64,000 nt of DNA from the NCBI GenBank assembly GCA_948099385.1, contig CANUEZ040000167.1, positions 5,431,001 to 5,495,000 on the forward strand. Direction: 5' to 3'. The notes below the pieces were generated by a model. That model searched no databases. It saw nothing but the letters and a program-made list of their open reading frames with translations, and was not told the origin of the DNA. Origin of the DNA: Fasciola hepatica. Its lineage: Eukaryota > Platyhelminthes > Trematoda > Plagiorchiida > Fasciolidae. Below, one piece after another: positions 8,993 through 18,900 of this stretch (the first letter of the stretch is position 1; the number at the start of each line of letters is the position of its first letter). Both the position numbers and the translations under genes were made by a program.

Positions 8993-11893
8993 TTAGTATC
9001 CCAGGCCCAGTTCGTAGGCTCGGGTAATAGACATGTAGGGATCATGCATACGGATCAGTTTTTGGACAGTTAGATGTTTATTTATTTCTTTTTTGAATAA
9101 TAAAGAGGCCGAAGACATTGACCTAAGTTGAGGTGGGAGTTTGTTCCAGAGGGAAGAATATTTAACAATAAAGAAGTTTGACCGCATCGCAGTCCTGGAT
9201 ACTGGAATCAAGACCATAGAGTCCCTGTGTCGTAAAGAATAGTTGGAGGGAGTTTTGACCTGGGGGGCTGAATTGCAAGATGTACGTTTTACAATATTGC
9301 AAAAGAAAGACAGGTTCATTCGTAGACGGCGCAGCCATAGGGGCTCTAGGTGCAATATTTCACACCTTTCCATATAATTTAAAGGCGAGGAATATCCTAG
9401 TAGTTGTTTGGTAAATCTACGTTGTACATTCTCAATTGCAAATCTGTCAATCTGCCGCATGTTAGAAAAGACGACAGTGCAATATTCCAGAAGTGGTCTT
9501 ACATGAGTTTTAAAAATGCTTAGCTTGCTCTCTGTAAGACTGAAGGTTCTATTAATCAGACCAATTAGCCGTCTAGCTTTAGCAACCTGCACGGCCGAAT
9601 GTTCGGAGAAATTAAATGTAGAAGAATATTGTAATCCCAAGTCCCTTACTTCCGGACTGTTGGGGATGAACTGATCATTAATTTTAAACATTCCCGCGGG
9701 AACCTGACATTTATACATAAGGATACAACTTTTGACAGCGGAGAATTTCATCAACCATTGGTTGCTCCATGAGTCTAGCGATAGTAAATCGCTCGTTATG
9801 CTAGCAATGGTAGAAGCTAAGGCGTCAGGTTCAAAGGAGTACATAATTTTTATGTCATCTGCAAAAAGGAACGCAGCCCCGTGTGTGATGACGTTGAAAA
9901 TGTCATTAACATATATAAGAAAAAGTAAGGGACCTAGTACACTACCCTGAATAACTCCACTAGTAACTGGTCGAGGTGATGATAAACTGCCATCAACGTC
10001 CACCACCTGCTTTCGGGATGTTAGATATGATGAAAACCAACTCAGGATCGGGTCAACAATTCCGTAGGTTTTCATCTTCGCCATGAGCCTATTGTGGGAT
10101 ACTCGATCGAAAGCTTTAGTCATGTCAAGGAGGATTACAATCACTGATTTACCACTGTTAGTGGCCGTAGTTATTAGGTTAAGGAAGTCACACATACAGG
10201 TGGCACAGGATCTTTTTTGAAGAAAACCGTGCTGTCCAGTGTTAATGAGGTTATTGTTTAGTAAATGAGTTGTCAGCTTATTTTTTATCAGTCTTTCCAT
10301 AATTCGGGAAACTATAGGGGTGTGGTTCACTGGTCGATAGTTGGTTAGGTCCTGGCGTGAACCTTTCTTAAGAATTGGGATAATAACTGATGTTTTCCAA
10401 TGGGAGGGGAAAACGCTACTGCTCATAGATAAATTAAAAACCTTTGATAGCAAGAATGGGATATCAGTGCCACCTAGACTAAAAGTAGCCGGTGGTACGG
10501 CATCTGGCCCGGGGTGGTATGACCTCCTAATTTTAGTTAGCTGTACTGTTAAGTCGTTCGGGTGAAATGTAACCGCTGAGAACTGTGCAGATGTCAGCGG
10601 CTCAACGTGATATAGGCATAGGGAGTCATCGGTCGTTAGAGACGAAGCAAAATAGGCACTGAATGCCTCGGAGATCTCTTGGGAGTTCGTTATATAATTG
10701 TTGTTAGATATAACGGATGAGATAGGAGAACTGCACTGGCTGTTTCTCAGCTTCATCAGCTTAGATAAAGCTTCGGACCTCTTGGGGTGACTCAGCGCCC
10801 TTAATTCCTGTTTTTTACTGCGGGACATTTCAATCAATTTCATAGAATTAGATAAACGGTTCATTTGCAAGAACAACGAAAAGTCTCTCGACCTAAAGAA
10901 TTTGCGTTGTAGCATAGAAAGCTTCTGCTTTAGTCGACAAAAACTGTTTGGTTTATCTCGTCCAGGTAGACCTTGGGTTGGGGTGATTACGTCAAGACAT
11001 GCATTTAGTGTGGAGTAAAGATGATCCACCACGGTATGCAAGTCATCAGATAAAAAGAAAGTATCCCAGTTCTGCGAGCGAATAAGTGAGGGTAATTGAT
11101 TCCAGCTAGCTTGGTGGAACGGTCTTTTAACGGTTGGTTTGTGAACGGTTCGTGCTGGCACTGAAAACTCACATTTTACCGGCAAGTGGTCACAACCTGG
11201 GATGCTGTTCACGATAGATGTGTGCACGCGAGATAATCCTACCGTAAAAATGAGATCAAGGATGCTACTGCCTCTAGTTGGGCACATCACATGTTGAGTC
11301 CATCCTCCTAAACGAATGCTGGTCAAGAAGTGTATTAAGTGATGTGGAGCTTTCAAAGTGGACCAACGTATGCCTGGTGCGTTAAAGTCGCCGGCCACCA
11401 GTTTTGGGCCGGGTATGTCCGCAACAACGTTTAACGCCTCTATGATAGGCAGAAAGTCGTTTTGACTAGTATTCGGGGGGCGGTAGATGCAACTAACAAT
11501 GAAGTCAGAACATCCTGTAGTGACCTGTAGCCAAACAGAATCCGGCAAGTTATCAAGTATGGGGTGCTGAAACATTTTCGCTCGCATGTTTTGTCTTACA
11601 TATATAAGACAGCCTCCCCCTCGCTGAGTGAGTCTATTTTTCCTGAAAGCTTGGTATCCGGTGATAGCGATATCCTCGTTTGGAGTGTTGTCTGTCAACC
11701 AGGTTTCGGTAATTAAAATAAGATCGTAATCAGACGTGAGCAGTAATATACGCAGCATTCGCATCTTATTCACTATTGAGCGTGCATTCAGCATAAACAA
11801 TGAGAACTGTTTAGTGGAGTCAAGGTTAACGTTAAGATCTTTATAGGATTCCGAAATTGCATTTGCTGAAGGCGGATCGGATGACGCAATCAT
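8993..11893 (-). CDS. CR1 ORF2: endonuclease and reverse transcriptase
   Basis: Nicks target DNA and copies element RNA at the nick. The endonuclease spans roughly the first 245 residues: NARSIVNK, TETWL (catalytic Glu), CIYRPP, AGDFN and a GCDHLP box where the usual SDH Ser is Cys. RT follows: YHPGPDAVPP, NYRPV, HGFLQKRSC, DMTKAFDRVSH, GVIQGSVLGPLLF, and the catalytic FADD about 680 residues in. The C-terminal part has VRPLLEYC and the conserved CR1 tail with RRFTKQL and LEPLWLRRLR. The first in-frame ATG is at 11893 and gives 966 residues, just ahead of the endonuclease. However, the same frame stays open upstream to the ORF1 stop at 12245, 117 codons with no ATG, so the true start may be by read-through or reinitiation. 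No inactivating change was seen. Confidence 0.9.
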   Translation of the reverse strand: MIASSDPPSANAISESYKDLNVNLDSTKQFSLFMLNARSIVNKMRMLRILLLTSDYDLILITETWLTDNTPNEDIAITGYQAFRKNRLTQRGGGCLIYVRQNMRAKMFQHPILDNLPDSVWLQVTTGCSDFIVSCIYRPPNTSQNDFLPIIEALNVVADIPGPKLVAGDFNAPGIRWSTLKAPHHLIHFLTSIRLGGWTQHVMCPTRGSSILDLIFTVGLSRVHTSIVNSIPGCDHLPVKCEFSVPARTVHKPTVKRPFHQASWNQLPSLIRSQNWDTFFLSDDLHTVVDHLYSTLNACLDVITPTQGLPGRDKPNSFCRLKQKLSMLQRKFFRSRDFSLFLQMNRLSNSMKLIEMSRSKKQELRALSHPKRSEALSKLMKLRNSQCSSPISSVISNNNYITNSQEISEAFSAYFASSLTTDDSLCLYHVEPLTSAQFSAVTFHPNDLTVQLTKIRRSYHPGPDAVPPATFSLGGTDIPFLLSKVFNLSMSSSVFPSHWKTSVIIPILKKGSRQDLTNYRPVNHTPIVSRIMERLIKNKLTTHLLNNNLINTGQHGFLQKRSCATCMCDFLNLITTATNSGKSVIVILLDMTKAFDRVSHNRLMAKMKTYGIVDPILSWFSSYLTSRKQVVDVDGSLSSPRPVTSGVIQGSVLGPLLFLIYVNDIFNVITHGAAFLFADDIKIMYSFEPDALASTIASITSDLLSLDSWSNQWLMKFSAVKSCILMYKCQVPAGMFKINDQFIPNSPEVRDLGLQYSSTFNFSEHSAVQVAKARRLIGLINRTFSLTESKLSIFKTHVRPLLEYCTVVFSNMRQIDRFAIENVQRRFTKQLLGYSSPLNYMERCEILHLEPLWLRRLRMNLSFFCNIVKRTSCNSAPQVKTPSNYSLRHRDSMVLIPVSRTAMRSNFFIVKYSSLWNKLPPQLRSMSSASLLFKKEINKHLTVQKLIRMHDPYMSITRAYELGLGY

Positions 11894-12244
11894 TATTTCT
11901 TGAGATGGAGTAGTCGGCAATGTGGATGGTGAAATAAGCTGAGTAGAAACACCTGGCGTGGCAGTCAGCTTGGTTGTTAAGCTAAGCCGGGTGTGGCTAG
12001 TACTGATGAGATTCGTTAGATTGGAAGGATGTCGGCGGTTGGTAAGTCTACTTAGCGTGGAACAACACCGCGAAAGATCACTATCGAGTGCTTTACTATT
12101 GGTAGATACTGGTGGCTGGGGCGTAGAAATATGAGGAGGGAGGGTTAAGTAGCTGTTAAGTGGGAAAGAAAAAGGACGTGTAGCAGCCTCAGGTATCTTG
12201 GCACCTGCCTTAATACGGGCGGTAACACAGGTGCCCTCTTGACA
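11894..12244 (-). other. Open in-frame stretch joining CR1 ORF1 and ORF2
   Basis: These 117 codons after the ORF1 TGA contain no stop in the frame shared by ORF1 and ORF2 and no ATG. Composition is rich in Pro, Ser and Thr (for example LPPHISTPQPPVSTNS), like the ORF1 tail. By chance a random frame would stay open this long about 0.4% of the time ((61/64)^117), so the frame has probably been translated. An ATG overlaps the stop (TGATG), but it is in another frame and ends after 11 codons. Confidence 0.7.
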
Positions 12245-13825
12245 TCAGTAATTTGATGGGCTGTAACCTGGAGGGGGAATGTGAAATGGAAGTGGGATAT
12301 ACGGGTGTTGGTTGGCGTAGAGACTGGGAGGTCGTGGGTACTGTTGTAAGTGGCCTGCGGTAGAAAAGGGATTCAGGGTGGGTGAGATATGTGAACGATA
12401 AAAGGAAAGAGATTCATGTGAGAAAATATTACTTAGGCTACGATAGAAGTTATGTAGAACACTAAAGTAATCGTTTGGTATGAATGGTGGCGTTGTTGAA
12501 GAGGCCCGGAGGTTAGTTGTACCAGCCTGATGAGGATGATAACCAGGTGAAGAGAACGCGATACTGGGTGTAATGTACGGTGCAACTAGTGGTTGGTGGT
12601 TTGGATTGGGGAGATAGGTCTTGAATGACGTTTTCTTGTCCATTGTTGCACTCCGTGTTGCCTCGCTTGGGGTCCTTAGCCGTTGGGAGTGTGGCTTGAT
12701 GAGTGAGTTAGGATTGACCGTAGTGTCAACAGCGTGCAGTCCACCTAGTAATGATGTTTTCGCTGGTTTGGGGGATGGCCTAGGCACCGTAGATTGCCGA
12801 GTGGCTATTGGAGCCGAGTGGAGAGATGGCAAAGAAGAATTTGGGGTGACTCCGCTGATGGGTTGAGGATTTCTGGGTATGGCTGTTAAGCCAGTTAGGC
12901 GGTTCGCATCGTCATCGATCGTGGCCGATATTTCGGTGATAGGTAATGGTGGAATCGAGTTAGTCAGCCCAAGAGAGGACAGCTTGCCCGGGGTAAACTC
13001 TATGCTTCTTGGTTTCTTAGGCGCTGGCTGGTGAGGTGACGTTGAACTGGATATATCTAAATCGACGTCAAACATATGGGATCGATGTTCTGGTGAACAT
13101 GAAGCCGAATTGATATTGCATGCATTTTGCGCATCGTCAGACTGAGAAGAAGCGGATAGTTGAGGGCGGACAATTTTTGACGAAGCTGAATGCGTGCTGG
13201 TGGACCTGGCGAATTCCCTTTGTAATGGGGTTTTGTCGGCAGCAATTTTAATGTTCTTGAACGGGGATCTCAAAGCGACGGTGGATTGGCTCTTAATGAA
13301 TTGTTTAGCGGGTTCCTCTTCAAGAAATTTGAACAACACTGGACAGGATTTGCGTTGAATGTTCTTTCGTAGCCGAAAGCACTGGCAGGGGTGGTGTGCC
13401 ATATTGATAGAACTTAGAAGGTTATGTTTTACTTTCTCAACAGGGATTCTGTCGGGAATATTAAATACCACAGCATTTTTTGAGTTACTGATTCTTCGAA
13501 CTATTTCTGAGGCAATGGCGTCTATGAAACGCCCAGCCGTGACTAGGTCTAGGGTTGACGGATTTGTTGGAGGGTCAGAGATATACGTGAGCGGAATTAG
13601 CTTGGACAGGGTCGTATCAATCAAAGAAATGTGGCTACTGAGATTAAGAAGATTGTGTTCTATGGTCTCTGCCCTTTTGTTTGCCCCTCCAAATACATCG
13701 GTCAGGCTAACGGAACAAGGATTCAGTGGGAGTTTTGCGACTTTCGACTTGGCGAGTACTTTTGGTCGGATGTTGGTACGACCAACCAGTGAGGATGCGG
13801 TTTGTCTAGCCGGCAGTTTGGGCAT
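12245..13825 (-). CDS. CR1 ORF1: RNA-binding protein
   Basis: 526 residues from an ATG at 13825; an in-frame TAG lies 12 codons upstream, so this is the first possible Met. Likely binds element RNA to form the transposition particle. Residues ~48-80 look like a short helical or coiled-coil segment; residues ~105-185 resemble the RRM-like domain of CR1/L1 ORF1 proteins (NAVVFNIPDRIP, then CFRLRKN and CPVLFKFLEEEPAKQFI). The remaining ~330 residues are low-complexity, rich in Pro, Ser and Thr. There is no PHD finger or esterase. It ends in TGA at 12247-12245, directly followed in the same frame by the open stretch leading into ORF2. Confidence 0.8.
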   Translation of the reverse strand: MPKLPARQTASSLVGRTNIRPKVLAKSKVAKLPLNPCSVSLTDVFGGANKRAETIEHNLLNLSSHISLIDTTLSKLIPLTYISDPPTNPSTLDLVTAGRFIDAIASEIVRRISNSKNAVVFNIPDRIPVEKVKHNLLSSINMAHHPCQCFRLRKNIQRKSCPVLFKFLEEEPAKQFIKSQSTVALRSPFKNIKIAADKTPLQREFARSTSTHSASSKIVRPQLSASSQSDDAQNACNINSASCSPEHRSHMFDVDLDISSSTSPHQPAPKKPRSIEFTPGKLSSLGLTNSIPPLPITEISATIDDDANRLTGLTAIPRNPQPISGVTPNSSLPSLHSAPIATRQSTVPRPSPKPAKTSLLGGLHAVDTTVNPNSLIKPHSQRLRTPSEATRSATMDKKTSFKTYLPNPNHQPLVAPYITPSIAFSSPGYHPHQAGTTNLRASSTTPPFIPNDYFSVLHNFYRSLSNIFSHESLSFYRSHISPTLNPFSTAGHLQQYPRPPSLYANQHPYIPLPFHIPPPGYSPSNY

Positions 13826-14610
13826 TGCAACACTGACAGCGATTGCACTAGAGAGCTAAATACACAGAGTAGTCTTACGTTCCCCAATGTACAGGCTTAC
13901 TGAAATAAAAACGTGTAACTCTGTGGCTCTGGATCAAAGAAACTTAAAACTATGGAACTGTTGATATAGAGTCTCTGAAATTAAACGAGGACTTCTTTCA
14001 GGGAATTCCCTGAATTAATATGCTGAATTGGGTGGTAGACTGCTACACAGTCGCGCACGGTGGTGCCAACTTTTTCTTATTTTAAACACTAGTTTCTCTC
14101 AGTTCATATCCTGGGAAGCAGTTCAAAGACTTCTTTTGCAAGAATTTTTAAATTAGCTGTTTAGGTCAAGATTTCGCGTCCGGAGGAAATCCTTAGAAAG
14201 TTTTTGGAGTTATGGGACCACACTAAAAAGCCGTAATTTTTTTAGTATTACTCTAGATAGCTAAGCAAAAACTATACCGATTTAAATCGATACGAATTGA
14301 TGTGATGGTTCAGTTATTCCCGTGAATTGTTCGAGAATCGACAATGGTTTCACAGATGGAGTCGCCAGAAATATTTTTAGTTAGGCTTCCTACCTAATTT
14401 CCTATAAAGGTCTTGTGCTGATATTTTACGATCTCACTGTGGGGTGGCGCCAAGGAACGGACGATCACCAAAAGAGTTGAGCTAGCTAAAGAACGCTGGG
14501 TATTTTAAGGTTGGGCTTGCAAAGGGCTGTTTGTAGTAGTAATAGATCTAGATTTCTAGGTAGAGGGTTTTGTAGATTTCTCGCGGTAATAAATTACGGA
14601 CGCACAATGG
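13826..14610. other. CR1 5' UTR and right end of the insertion
   Basis: No coding sequence recognised. The part next to 13826 should be the CR1 5' UTR with its internal promoter; the part near 14610 belongs to the larger insertion, ending at the 9-bp duplication. The boundary between them is not visible. Confidence 0.5.
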
Positions 14611-15572
14611 TGTGTCGCAGTTATTGTCACGGGCAATATGACGCTTTAGTGTGGATAAATGTTGCTACTAGATGTGACCCAAAATCAAGCCCTAACGACG
14701 GAAAAAAGAAAAATTTGAGACAACCTGATTCATGCGTCAAGATGACCTTGAGTATTGATGTGACCTGGCTTGGATCTGTGAAATCCAGTTCCAAACCTTG
14801 GATTGCAGCCAAAGCTTCGTGGTCCCTGACCCGTGGCTCACTAACATTAGCATCTACTCTAGAAAGAGCGTCAGCAAAAAGTTGTCGGCGCCAGAAACGT
14901 GATGAACATCACTGAAAAACTGTGCTACAAAGTCCATATGACGCAACCCGAGTGATGAGTGTTTATCGGTTCCACTCTGAAATGCATACGTCAATGGTTT
15001 GTGATCGACAAAGATGACAAACTGTCTGCCTTCGAGAACATGTCGGAGATATCTAACAATATAGTACACAACAAGTAGTTGCCGACTAAACGTAGAATAC
15101 TTAGTTCCAGCTGGCAGGAGAGGACGAAAGAAAAAGTTAAGTGGTTTCCATTGTGATGTAGAGCACTGCCAAAGCAAGCAGCCTATGGCTTTTACACAGA
15201 CATCGGTGGCCGTACTCTACTGGACTTCGGGTAGAAATGGACTAGCAAAGTAGCAGCAGCCAGAGCTTCCTTCACTGCAATGGAGACGGTTGTAGCATCC
15301 TCAGATAACTCTATGGGATGGTCTTTAACGCCTCGTAGTAGAACTGCGAAAGGCTGCATCAAGTGGGCACAGTTTGCGACGAAGTATTGATATTACCTCG
15401 CCAGCCCGTTGAAAAGGTGAACAGTGGCTATTGAAGTGGGTAGCGGAAAGTCACATACTGCTTGTAACTTCTCGTTGGAGGGCCAAGCACCAAGCTCATC
15501 GATCATGTGGCCTAAAACTCAACCATATTTTGGCCAAAGATGCTTTTGTCCTCCTTGAATGACTACAACATT
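14611..15572 (-). pseudogene. Gypsy RT C-terminus and RNase H
   Basis: Copies and trims the element RNA in a live element. From 15572 downward on the minus strand: IFGQNM then LGHMIDELG (RT thumb side), a FNGLARQYQYF block (RT connection, with FNGL kept), LMQPFAVLLRG, then RNase H with FFFRPLLPAGTKYSTFSRQL (canonical Glu of the E-L-L box lost), YYIVRYLRHVLEGR, FVDHKPLTYAF (DHKPL kept) and VHHVSGADN. A linker follows (LAAIQGLELDFTDPSQV). Frames change near 15180 and 14850. The right end meets the BEL/Pao LTR at 15573; the RT catalytic core that should lie upstream is missing. Confidence 0.8.
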
Positions 15573-15984
15573 TGTAACAACCGGTCGTGGAAAATCCCCC
15601 CAGTACCACTGCAGTTTCATGTTTCATTTACATCACTCACTTATTTACATTATTGACTTGTTCTATGCACTGTTTCTTTTAACGGACCAAAGCCTGTTTG
15701 TTTCAGCCCAGCGCGCTGCTCTGTCATATCCTTGTTCTGGACCTGCGTGATGCACGAGCCACTTCCTTGCAAGCTGAAATGAGTTTCTAGTTTTTCGGTT
15801 CTTGTGGTTGCATAACTGAGGTTTTTATCTGTTTGGTGTCACTGTTCATTCAATAATCTAGTATCGTGGAATATCACGGATAATCACCCTTTGATTTCGG
15901 GATCCGTTGTGAACTTGGCTACGCACTGCTCAGGCCTGTGTTACTATACTCAGTTGATCAGTTTGGAACGAGAAAACACGCAAA
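15573..15984 (+). repeat. BEL/Pao 5' LTR and leader
   Basis: Starts TGTAACAACC at 15573 directly after gypsy RT text and runs to about 15950 (TACTATACTCA), followed by a possible primer site TGGAACGAG near 15965 and the gag ATG at 15985. It holds no coding sequence. The end is estimated, since no second LTR remains for comparison. Confidence 0.55.
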
Positions 15985-16944
15985 ATGCCAAGAAAAGGAT
16001 CGAAGACATTGGAATCTGGATATGAAGTAATACGGCAGGTCACTGGGGAGGTTTTGGGTACTTTTGACTCCTTAGTTAATGCTAGGTCACCTAGTCCTGT
16101 CAGTGCTAGCTCACGTATTACTGAGGGCAATATGGATTGTGGGGACGACGATCTATATAGGCCGAGGGTATTAGACCTAGAACAACAACTGTTATCGGCC
16201 AGGCAACAGGCCCAGGAGGCAGAACAGTAGTGTAGACAGAAAGGGCTTGAGCATATGACCAACGACTACGACCTTTCCGATAGATCAGGGCACATTAAAT
16301 TAGGAAACTCCACGCCGGTCGCCGACTTTAAAACGCCAATGATCGGTCTGCTAAGGGTAGAACCGACGGTTTTCGACGGGCGGTCCGAACTCTACTGCAA
16401 TTTCCTCAAGCAGTTCGAAACGTTCGTCGAAAATAAGATAACCGATCCCGGGCAGATGCTCCTTTATCTAACTCACTACTGTCGAGGCCGAGCAAAGGAA
16501 GCTATCGATGGGTATACCATGCTCGACCCGGAACAAGGCTACACCCGAGCAAGGAAGGTTCTGAGGGACCTGTTTGGCCAATCTTTCAAAGTAGCTCGTA
16601 ACCTAATAGAGGGCGTGATGGTAGAGGCAAAGAGAACCAAGGGCGACGTCTACACAATGGCCGACCTGGTGATCAAAATGCAGGACTGCTCAATAGCCCT
16701 CGACCATTTAGGTTACAGGGCTGACCTAGATGCAATGAACAACTTCAGAGGCATAGTCCGTCACTTCTATCCCGACCTACAGGATCGGTGGGCGGAAGAG
16801 GCGGAACGGATAAGCCGAGACGACCGTGAGGCTAGCTTGGAGGACTTGACCAAATACTTGGACAGGCAAACCAAGATAGCCTGCGGTAGATTTGGCCAGC
16901 TCGTCTGGGACAGTAGCAGATTAAACAAATCTAGCACAAGCTAG
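15985..16944 (+). pseudogene. BEL/Pao gag (one in-frame stop)
   Basis: Structural protein that packages element RNA. About 319 codons in one frame from the ATG at 15985, interrupted by a single TAG at 16228. Residues before the stop include a glutamine-rich helix (LEQQLLSARQQAQEAEQ). After the stop the BEL/Pao gag domain (DUF1759-like) is well kept: PTVFDGRSELYCNFLKQFE, ITDPGQMLLYLTHYCRG, GYTRARKVLRDLFG and a C-terminal helix rich in charged residues. Part of the same element as the following protease and RT. Confidence 0.8.
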
Positions 16945-16994
16945 GCCCAAGCTACCGCACGGAACATCCGAAATATCAGCCTTGGACCAGTGCG

Positions 16995-17636
16995 CACGCT
17001 ATTTCACGCGATGCCATAGCGCAACCAAGTTGCAGGTCCTGTGGCACTAGCCATAGGCTACCAGAATGCCCCAAGTTCGTCAACGCCACAGTAGACGAAC
17101 TTTGGAGAATGGCGGGGCCGACAGGAGCCTGCCTTATATGTCTCAACACCACGCACCGGGCGGCAGCCTGTAGAACAAGGACCGGATGTGGTCAAGAGGG
17201 CCGCACAGGCAGACGCCATCGTTTGCTGCGCCAGGCGAGAGAAACTATACCTGAGGCGAGCACAAAGCCCAGTATTATTTGTTCAATGTCGCGGTCTGCC
17301 AGTAAACCAATGCGTTTAGGTGTGGTTGCCGTGGGGATGACCTCAACTTGGGTGGTCAAAGCGTTGGCTTTCGTCGACAGTGGATCTGAAACTACCCTAG
17401 TGAAAGAGCGGTTTGCAGACAAACACCGGCTCACTGAAAGTACGACTTCGTTAGCAGTGAGCACGGAGGGCGGATCACGAGTAAGGACTGCCGGCCGGTT
17501 GAGGTCACAGCTCGTCTCTCTAGACACTAACGAACAAATAAAACCAACGGAGGCGTTTACATCAGCTGATGTTCCCATACGAGCGCCAAGGTTGGTGAAC
17601 ACAATTTTGATTGGGTGGCCTCACCTGAAAATGTAA
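16995..17636 (+). pseudogene. BEL/Pao zinc knuckles and aspartic protease
   Basis: Two CCHC knuckles are visible: CRSCGTSHRLPEC (near 17033) and CLICLNTTHRAAAC (near 17130), typical of BEL/Pao between gag and protease. The protease follows with FVDSGSETTLV (near 17372), the DSG catalytic triad of this superfamily. The frame breaks near 17620, where the next part of the polyprotein continues in another frame. The knuckles bind RNA; the protease cuts the polyprotein. Confidence 0.75.
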
Positions 17637-18900
17637 CCGTTGCAGACAGGGAAGACGACGAAGTGGATCTCCTCATCGGCTGCGACGTGACAGAGGCACA
17701 TTGGGTACTTAACCAGAGAGTGGGCGACTGCCAGGAACCTCAAGCCATACGCACAGCTCCGGGATGGATGTTATACGGTCCAGTGGTGGGACGTGGTTCG
17801 GTGAATTATTCGTCGGCCGAAATGGACAGCATAGTGCATCATTTGCAGCGGATGTATTAAAATGAGTTTCATGACAACGGTGACGGGAGACCATCGTTGT
17901 CTCTGGAGGACCACTTCGCTCTGCACTCAGTGCGGCAAGGGAACAGAGGCCCCAAAAACAGTTCGAGGTTCCCCTCAAGTGGCGCACATCTGCTGACACT
18001 TGCGTTGATAACATAAATTATGTTCTGCAAAGACTACTTCAACTGAAAGAACGCTTCGTTCGAGACCAGGATCTGTGGGAACAATATGCAGAAACACTGA
18101 AGAGGAATGAAGCTCTCGGCTACATTGAAAAGGTGCCTGCAGACACCGACGGTCGGAAGAGATCTGATGTCTACCTCACCACCTGGTTATCAACCTCAAG
18201 AAACCCGAAAATCTGCGGGTGGTTTTCGACTGTGCAGCTAAGTTCCAGGGTAAGTCGGTAAACGATGACCTACTACAAGGACCTGACTGGGCCACGCCAC
18301 TAATCGAAGTTTTGTGCCGTTTCGGAGTAGTTAGAGTGGTCTTGTCCGCCGATATCAGGGAGATGTTTTACCAGACGAAAATAACGGCAGAAGAACGAGA
18401 TGCTGTGCGTTTCCTGTGGTGGGAAGAGAAAGGCCGGGACGAAGCAGTGATAAATTATAGGATGACCGTCCACTCCTTCGCAGCCATATTGTCACCGTTC
18501 TGTGTGAACTATGCCCTTCGGGAGTCTGCGAACAAACGTGGAGATTTGGTCCATCGGTCAGTAGTAGATAGCTTCAGCAGAAATTTCTACTTCGACGGCT
18601 TTCTTGGGTCATTCGATGATATAGAGTTAGCCCTAAAGCAGTTCAGAAGCCTGACAAGATTTCTAGAACAGGGCGGCTTTCATCTAACAAAATGGATGTC
18701 CAAAGCTTCAAAAGGGCTCAAAGCGATTCCGTACCACGAGAGGGCCCAAAGGGTTAGAGATCTGGACTTCTCTTCACTCCCCACCGAAAGCACTCTGGGA
18801 ATACAATGGGACGCGGAAAAGGGGTACTTTGTTTTCGAGCTAAAAGTTCCCGAGGTGCTAGTAACCCCTTCGCGGCATACCTTAAGCCGTCTCCGGTTTG
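17615..18900 (+). pseudogene. BEL/Pao linker and reverse transcriptase
   Basis: Seen in three frames. 17615-17857 carries VDLLIGCDVTEAHWVL and APGWMLYGPVVG, the end of the protease region. 17960-18200 has the RT palm start (LQLKERFVRDQDLWEQYAET, then GYIEKVP). 18219-18890 has VVFDCAAKFQGKSVNDDLLQ, LSADIREMFYQ (palm motif A with Asp) and FYFDGF at about 18590, where the family's YVDD has become YFDG, so one catalytic Asp is lost. The frame then runs into GFHLTKWMSK, typical of Pao RT. Confidence 0.8.

Larger units (their letters stand above)
8915..13900 (-). mobile_element. Near-intact CR1 LINE
   Basis: A complete-looking non-LTR retrotransposon on the minus strand: ORF1 (13825-12245), ORF2 (to 8993), short 3' UTR with AATAAA at 8926-8921, about 67 bases after the stop. 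There is no poly(A), as usual for CR1. ORF2 has all endonuclease and RT boxes intact, in strong contrast to every other retroelement in the window, so this copy is young. Ends are estimated: the 5' end lies somewhere between 13826 and 14610 and the 3' end near 8915-8940. It sits inside the 8.7-kb insertion. Confidence 0.85.
5887..14610. mobile_element. 8.7-kb insertion with 9-bp target duplication
   Basis: The gypsy pol is interrupted here. TGTGTCGCA occurs at 5878-5886 and again at 14611-14619, flanking the insert, and the pol reading frame on each side joins sensibly through it. The insert starts CATTGATAATAATGG on the plus strand; its other end read inward starts CCATTGTGCG, so only CATTG is shared as an inverted end. 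It carries the unassigned repeat copy B at its left border and a CR1 LINE inside. 9-bp duplications fit Merlin- or Mutator-type DNA elements, but LINE-mediated insertions can also give such lengths. No transposase was recognised. Whether it is one element with CR1 nested within, or two successive insertions, cannot be settled by eye. Confidence 0.65.

Noticed and set aside
12621..12866. Plus-strand gene in the CR1 ORF1 region
   Set aside because: Antisense shadow of ORF1; no independent support.
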